From Phallusia mammillata (Eukaryota > Chordata > Ascidiacea > Phlebobranchia > Ascidiidae), in contig QLIY01000153.1 of the NCBI GenBank assembly GCA_003260075.1, positions 124,001 to 188,000 on the forward strand: DNA of 64,000 nt, read 5' to 3'. Shown piece after piece: positions 58,038 through 64,000 of this stretch. The translations under genes and the position numbers were made by a program. Below the pieces are notes generated by a model. It saw only the letters and a program-made list of their open reading frames with translations, did no database searches and had not been told where the DNA came from. Each line of letters starts with the position of its first letter. Position 1 is the first letter of the stretch.

Positions 58038-59734
58038 GAATCTCATCTTAAAAGTGAAGAATAACTAACTTTGTTTTACAAAGAAATGTTGAATGCTAGA
58101 CGCAGTTTATGACAAAACAATCATAAACGCCACAAAAGCTTTATTACGTAATTTTGCGGATATTAACGGTGGAAAGCTACCCCAGTTTTACAGCCAACAA
58201 CTTTGCAATAGGTACCAACAACTTTGCAATAGGCCTACTTTAAAAAGTATAGATCAGTAAAATAATTTGCGGACCGGCAAAATATTTACACAGACCGGCG
58301 GTTGGGAACCACTGTCTTAAACCTACTAAAATTGCACATAAGAGATAATCTTTACATACAAGGTGACTTACTTTGAAAAAAAGTAATTTAACACATTGGT
58401 AGAAATATTGTTGTCAAACATAATCTTTAAAACTACCCACCATACCTCAAGGACAAATGGCTGGTTCACTTTTTCTTTTATCTTGTCACATAGTTGTGCC
58501 ACCTCCTCACGAACAATCATCTCAACACTGTAGCCCAATTGACCACCACTAATAATAAGTAGGTTTAGGATTGCACACAAAATTACTGTTTCAAGCAAAA
58601 TAACAGACTGAGCTGCAGGATTTCATCCCGTATTTTACAGCTTGACTAATTGCTGTTGGAACTAATTTTTGGGGAGCTGCTAAATTAAATACTATACAGT
58701 AAACGTCAGTACACTGGATTTGGTTTTTCAATATTTTCGCCTAATTTGGATACACTTGAGGTATGAATGATTTGTAATGTTTTTCTTAGTGGTAAGATTT
58801 GATTAATCCTGAATATCTGATCCGGACTTTTGCCTTTTGCAGAGAAAAATTGCTCTTTCTACAGCTCATAATCCAGATTTTTACATCACATTAGCAAATT
58901 TTATATTACACCATGTTGCAGTAATCTGAATCTTCAGCCAATCCGAATAATTTTTTTGGTCTGTTTCGGCCAAGATTAACAGAGGTTTGCTGTTTAAAAG
59001 TTTTCATTTTAAAACTGGAATCATTATGTAAAAATTAGAGGGGTACTGTGACAACTGAGAATTGTTTGTGTAAAAAATGAGTATTAAAACTCACCCTCCA
59101 AGGGCTTTTAGACCAAATCTGCGATGAAGATTCCACTTTGGTAAATCGTCAAGAAAAATAATTCCAGCATTTTCTGTGGCAACCTTTGTGAAGAAGGTGG
59201 TGTACCGGCCATTAAATACAATCGGTTGCTTGATGAAAGCCTGAAAACAGAATTTGTATTTGTTTTAATAGTTTTAATTTGTTTATGGAATTTTACCCTT
59301 TGTAGTTAAGTAACTCATAAAATCCACAAAAAATGGGTCCAAGTTTTCATGGAAATTGATCCACAAAGTTTTAATAATATTCTGTAATTGTGTTCGAACA
59401 CAGTATTGCTTTTACCACTTCGATTATTCTCAACTACAAACATATCGATATAAACACTAACCTGCTCTATGGCTTCATAGGAACTTAATATAACAGTTGG
59501 TTGACTTCCAAGACGAACGGACATAATCGGACCATACTTTTCTGCCCATTTTCCCAAAGTAATTTCTGCACGCTTGTCAAGAAAAGGCAAATGACCCAAA
59601 AAGGGAAATCCCCATGGCCCTGGGGGCAAATTTTTGGGGCCCAACTGGTTTTTAATTAGAACAGTGACCAAGAATGCACCAATAAGCCACAATACATTGG
59701 TTACAGTCACCAGATCTACCAAATGCTCTAACAT
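54441..59734 (-). CDS. CYP2-clan cytochrome P450, complete (CYP-C)
   Basis: Nine exons read leftward, all in phase, 492 aa: 59462-59734, 59095-59240, 58446-58548, 57507-57619, 56936-57051, 56307-56419, 55848-55992, 55099-55256 and 54441-54752. Starts [16 protein letters not shown] (membrane anchor), then [14 protein letters not shown]-helix WNLHR; I-helix AGTETSTST; ExxR E357-R360 (EVYR); PERH; haem loop [10 protein letters not shown], Cys438. Exon lengths and phases equal those of CYP-B, so the two are tandem duplicates. All donors are GT, including intron 3, where CYP-B has GC. The exon 7 acceptor is AATTAAG before AGGAAGCAT, chosen by phase and alignment to CYP-B. Substrate unknown. Confidence 0.95.
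55391..55625 (-). mobile_element. tRNA-derived SINE copy
   Basis: Reverse strand: shared leader GGCAGGCAACGATGCTTGTG, the tRNA-like core AGCCTGTGTAGCTCAGTTGG with B box GGGTTTAAATCCCA, then the tail ending near CTTGGCATACTG. More diverged than the 15195 copy. CYP-C intron 7. Confidence 0.6.
57731..57740 (+). other. 10-nt G run inside a transposon target site
   Basis: Sequence reads TCTTAAAC, ten G, AAAC, then the element end CAGTGG. After the element comes TCTTAAAC. The run and the extra AAAC therefore interrupt what must have been an uninterrupted target duplication. Confidence 0.8.
57745..58314. mobile_element. hAT-type MITE, GGACCGGCAA family, with an 81-nt G run
   Basis: Ends CAGTGGTTCCCAACCTTTC and GGTTGGGAACCACTG; duplication TCTTAAAC (57723-57730, 58315-58322). 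The 81-nt run 57956-58036 sits in the middle of the element. CYP-C intron 3. Confidence 0.8.
58697..58992. mobile_element. pogo/Tigger-like MITE copy, longer form
   Basis: Left TACAGTAAACGTCAG, right AGAGGTTTGCTGT; includes TTCGCCTAATTTGGA and ACTTGAGGTA. About 110 bp longer than the 21956 copy. CYP-C intron 2. Confidence 0.6.
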
Positions 59735-61089
59735 TTTTGTAAGCCTACTTGAAACCAGGCTTACTGGGGAAAAAACACATGATCGAATATTGACTTGTGC
59801 GTTTATTAGAACTAAAAATGGACATTCAATTGGGCTACTCTAAAATATGCGACCTACGCAAATTAGAAACATAACATACAAACCATACAAATCACAGAAT
59901 CCTTTCTAATAACATGCTTCATGCAAACACGATCTACTTCAGACACTCAGTCTGTTACTTTCCTTTATCACAGAAAGTAAATGCCATTGCACATTGCTGG
60001 CCATAGTTTGAACTGCATTTTTTTAATGGCCCCAATCAAATGCCCTGATTTAGAATTGCATATTTATGTCTTTTTAAACGAAAGCGCTAATGTCTTGTAA
60101 TATGGCTTTTCCCTAGTTTTACATTAATTAAATGCAAATGTAAACAAACAAACGCGAGGAACAAGGTCCAATGTTATTGACTTGTGCAAAAATCCCTGAA
60201 GCGTAGCAATGTCGGCATTGTTTGTGCATCGGACCGTGACGTTGTTGCTGCGGTGATTTGCAAAGTCATGATTGTTGATTTGGCCAGAAATTACTGAGAC
60301 TTCTTGGTAGTGTAGCCCTACTACAAAATGAATGTTCTTGGTGTGCAGTTTTTAAACTACGTCGTTTTTAAGGATGGTCAACTTTTATGGACGCTTTTTT
60401 CACATACTGCGAAAACTCTCCCAAAAATCTCTCAAGCCGTCGCCCTCTCACTTAGTTTTTAATTTTTTAATTTTTGGCCAAGTTTACGTTTCGCAATTCA
60501 CGCATTGCATGGGCTCTGTTAATCACAGCATAACGAGCCAACAAACGGTTTAGCAAATCAGCGCCAACATGCGTGCAATAGCCTACATAATAAATATTCG
60601 AGATTTGTGTCTTTGAGTTTGTTCGTCGAATTGATTGCTTAGCCCAGGTGTGGCGGATCGGGCTTCTCAGTTGGTTCGGGTTCTGGCTCAAGTTCAAATA
60701 AAAAACGGACTTGATTTCACACTTGGCGTGATGTGTGCAATTTCACCCACTTTTGGGCCTAAATCTGGCTTTGTATAAAAAGTTGTTTCGTTCTTGAAGT
60801 TTCGAGTTCACCCAAATTTTTGAACCCTTGCAACTCTGGCTTAGTCAGTCAAACTTTGGTTAACAAAGTGGTTTGAAAAGACTATAGGTGGCAGCAGCGA
60901 GATAAAACTTGCGATCCTGTCCACACATATTAAAACTGCAAGTACGTTCTACATTCTACTCTGCTGTGTTTTATGATGATTTCCCGACGTCTGATTTCTG
61001 GGCAAATGTATTGCAGTAATTTATAAACTTAACAGTCACCAATTAATGAAGTAAAAAATGTAAAGATGTAGAAGCAAATGCTCAAACAG

Positions 61090-61346
61090 ACTGTCAGGTC
61101 TTGTTTTGCTTGATTAGCTTTCTGCTATATTCAAGTCAGATCAAGAATTGCAACTTATCTGACCCGACTGATCAGCCCTGGTTTTGGGGCAAATCTCGTC
61201 TTGAACATTCTTTTTGAAATGATAACCGCTGGTTTTGGAAATATGCCGAAAAGAATAGGCCTATCTCTTGTTCTACCCGTTAGATTTTGTGCGGTACGCA
61301 GCGATAGGAAATCACGTCAGGTGGTATGCGTTTAGCATACGGTGAA
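61090..61346. repeat. interspersed repeat, pair with 7783-8078
   Basis: Same phrase order as the 7783 copy (AGCTTTCTGCTAT, TCAGATCA, CTTGTTC, TATGCGTTTAGCATACGGTG), strongly diverged. Ends like a hAT terminus (AAAAGCACTG). Confidence 0.5.
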
Positions 61347-62716
61347 AAGCACTGTTTTAGTGCAAGTGTTTTGCTTTGTTTTCATACAAAAAAGGTACAA
61401 AAAATACCTAAACCTTCAAAGGGCTCCGCAGTTAGCTTACAGCGAGGCAAAAAGGTTGAGAAGCACTGTTTCAGAGAGTGCCCTGGTGGAAAATTTGTAG
61501 TCATAGTAGTAAAAAAAACATAAAACAAGGTCCATCTTACACAGCATGGTGCAATGTGACGATTATGAATATCGGTCATCAATTCAACTCGAATCAACCA
61601 TTAGTCATAGGGTATTCCCCGTATTCGTCAGATAAGCGGTTTTGAGCAGTCGGATGACTCATCACTTTGAGGACACGCGTCAGTGAGTGTTCGCTGTTGC
61701 GTGACGAAACTGATTATATTGTGGCTTCAGACCGAAACTTGAAAATTATCGTTTTTCGTGGTTTACAGTTGCACATGTGTCTGGGCATTTACGAAGGTCT
61801 GGATATCTTACCTTATAACCAGATTTTCCATACCGTCCTTATTTCTAAGATTTGTCCTTATTTTGAAGGGCAATGTCTTAGAAAAATGTTTTGTCCGTAT
61901 TTCATAGAAATGTCCTCGTTTTTGACTTGAGTCCGTATTTTGTCAGACTTGGTGAAATGACAGCCAAATCCCTGCTGCAAGTAAAAGTAAACCTAGACCA
62001 CAGCTGTCGTGAGATGCACGAAGTATTTTTTACGAACAAGGAGTTGCTGGAGCAGATTGTTACTAACAAAAAATGTGGCATGTGATATGTCATGGCTCGT
62101 ATAAATGCAAAGATTTATTCAAAAACCTTAGTTTCGTTTCGTATAAAAATTTACCTTTTCGGTTGTCCGTTTTTTGTGGTTCATATCGAACCTTGCTTAT
62201 AACATACAATCTGTATAATTCTCATAACATACAATTATTCTATATTATATCCTGTCACCGCACTGTTAACCCTATTTCGTAAAATTCGGCATATTTTTGT
62301 GGTTACCATGGTGTCTATTGTTACGCAACCGGACCCCATAAACCCCATGCGTCATACCCTGCTGAATATTGTTCACCCTCAATGGAATGGGGAATATCCC
62401 ATAGTTAATGGAGATACATTTTTTGCTTTGCGGGAATTTTGGAGATGCCTTGAACCGTGTTACGGCTAAGGTGCTTTCAAAAATGGGCGTATTTTGCGAG
62501 TGACGATATTGATTCAAATTTATGAACACAGTTAGTCATTAATACTGATGAATTCAAGGTATTTTTTTTAAGCGTCATCGGTCTTTTAATTAAATAGAAT
62601 CAATAGAATGTACAGTATTGCATGACGTTATTGCGACCAAAATTCACATGTAACCTAATCTAAAAACAAAACTGTCGGATAGCATGTATATGATAATCAC
62701 ATTTTGTGAATTGAAT

Positions 62717-62939
62717 CAGTGGTCGGCAACCGCTGGTCCGCGGCCCGGTACCGGTCCGCGAACCGTTCGTTACTTTGTCAGGTTAATTGCTTCAAAACAT
62801 CCCCCCCCCCCTGTATTCCGAGGATGATAAACTAATTTAGACGTTTTCATTGCCAAATATTTGTAGTTTTTTTGGAAGTGGCGATGAAAATTCAGTTTCA
62901 AAAACGGTCCGCACCAGAAAAAAAGGTTGCCTACCCCTG
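62717..62939. mobile_element. hAT-like MITE with a C run
   Basis: Left CAGTGGTCGGCAACCGCTGG, right AAGGTTGCCTACCCCTG. An 11-nt C run lies at 62801-62811. The 8-bp flanks AATTGAAT and CATTAAGT do not match, so the two halves may come from different places. Confidence 0.55.
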
Positions 62940-64000
62940 CATTAAGTGATTAGTGGGCCGCAGACCGTACTGATGATATACCTGATAGGTGAAGACAGCG
63001 CACTGCATGCAACCTAACGCACATTGATTTGTTGTTTTTATCACTATCAGAATACTCACTGGCAGTTTAGTTTTTACTCAAGTAACTTTTTAAGTCGGTT
63101 TCTAATGAGGCGTTTACCATAACGTTTTTACAAGAAGTTGTATGAAACCATCGTCAGCAACTTAATTTTTTTCATGCGAAAAAGATTTGGCATTGCTGAA
63201 AGCTCAAAACTAGTACGCAGATATATTCCTAAGAATCAAAAGTCACTTATAAGGTCATTTCAAAATGGTGGTTTTTGTGGCTTGATTTTTGTTTGAGTTA
63301 ATCCAATGGTAATCCTGAATGTTTAAAAGGGGGTTTAGAGACTTGTGGTTTCGTAGAAAAGCGAAGTTTCTAGACCAAACTTGACTTTCGGTTCACGGTG
63401 AATGTCTGGAATGGTTACTTTTTCTCTTGAGTACATTCGTATTCTCAATAACACCGTTAGTTTCGTTCCTGAAAATGATCATTGAAATTTTGCAAACATT
63501 CTCCTATTCTTTCATAGACGTAATGGAACCCGGTTGAACAGTTTTTCTTTTTGTGCCAGTTTTTCTTTTTTAAACACAGTTGTTAGACGTTTGTTTTGTT
63601 ACAGGAACCCTAAGTAACTAATTATTCCCTTTGCATAACCCGACTAGACAAGTATAAACCAACAGTATATATTCCTGGAAAACCACTTGACGATAAAACT
63701 CTTTGGTTAAAACAGAATTAGTCAGCTTCAGGCAAAGGAATATAAATTTCGCCTAAATAATCGGTTCCTGAAAATCGGTATGAAGAAAAGCGCTGAAACA
63801 AACATGGTAAGAAAGAGTAAAAAATATACCAAGTAGTTGCCGTTATACCAAACTACCAAAAATCGAACCTGTTATAGTATGTATTGAATACGTTTTATCG
63901 CAGATATTTCAACAGTTGCTGTTATTTTTCCTGATGCCAAGTGTTATGAAAGCATAATGTTAACCTTACAGGCAAAACATAGCTTATTTTAACTTTATAT

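Larger units (their letters stand above)
59735..64000. other. region upstream of CYP-C; no gene recognised
   Basis: It should contain the CYP-C promoter and leader; a short inverted repeat TAAGCCT...AGGCTTA lies at 59740-59763. Open frames at 60467-60697, 61667-61930 and 62272-62529 have no recognisable domain or splice support. The hAT-like repeat 61090-61346 and the element at 62717 are the only structures I can name. Confidence 0.5.

Noticed and set aside
61667..62529. Candidate gene in the right-hand end
   Set aside because: Open frames of 63-87 codons with no domain, no splice-site series and no agreement between frames.
1..64000. CRISPR array, prokaryotic operon or phage
   Set aside because: No direct-repeat/spacer arrays. 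The coding content is in spliced animal genes.

Overview
This is animal nuclear DNA: AT-rich, with intron-split genes and many small non-autonomous transposons. The genes, plus two close CYP2-type P450 paralogues starting LPPGPWG, suggest a tunicate (ascidian-like) chordate. I infer that from the gene set and cannot run a search to confirm it.

I reconstructed six genes by hand, checking splice sites and reading phase at each junction. (1) Minus strand, 353-3601, running off the left edge: the 5' part of TBC1D31 (WDR67), a WD40/TBC protein. (2) Plus strand, 5114-21409: an ataxin-7 orthologue (SAGA deubiquitinase-module subunit) with the N-terminal zinc finger and the SCA7 domain. (3) Minus strand, 25144-25940: complete TUSC2/FUS1, three exons. 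(4) Plus strand, 28300-41231: complete nine-exon CYP2-clan cytochrome P450 of 504 aa (CYP-A here). (5) Minus strand, 44017-48907: nine-exon P450 of 492 aa (CYP-B). (6) Minus strand, 54441-59734: nine-exon P450 of 492 aa (CYP-C). CYP-B and CYP-C have identical exon lengths and phases and are tandem duplicates; CYP-A is convergent to them and more diverged. TBC1D31/ATXN7 and TUSC2/CYP-A are head-to-head pairs. I found no convincing gene in 48908-54440 or 59735-64000.

Introns and spacers carry many hAT-type MITEs. I could define terminal inverted repeats and 8-bp target-site duplications for many of them, including one nested pair. There are also pogo/Tigger-like elements with TA target sites, tRNA-derived SINE copies, and a repeat ending in a GAAACGTCGG motif.

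The most important non-gene signal is a set of 37 pure G runs (C runs in two zones). Most are 10-12 nt; six are 27-81 nt. Many are flanked by two near-identical copies of the same 60-830 bp, including apparent duplicate exons of ATXN7 and CYP-A. They look like assembly gaps (N) rewritten as G, with unmerged overlapping contig ends on either side. The repeated exons should therefore not be read as biology. I found no previously undescribed biological system; the strongest novel observations are this artefact and the transposon landscape.
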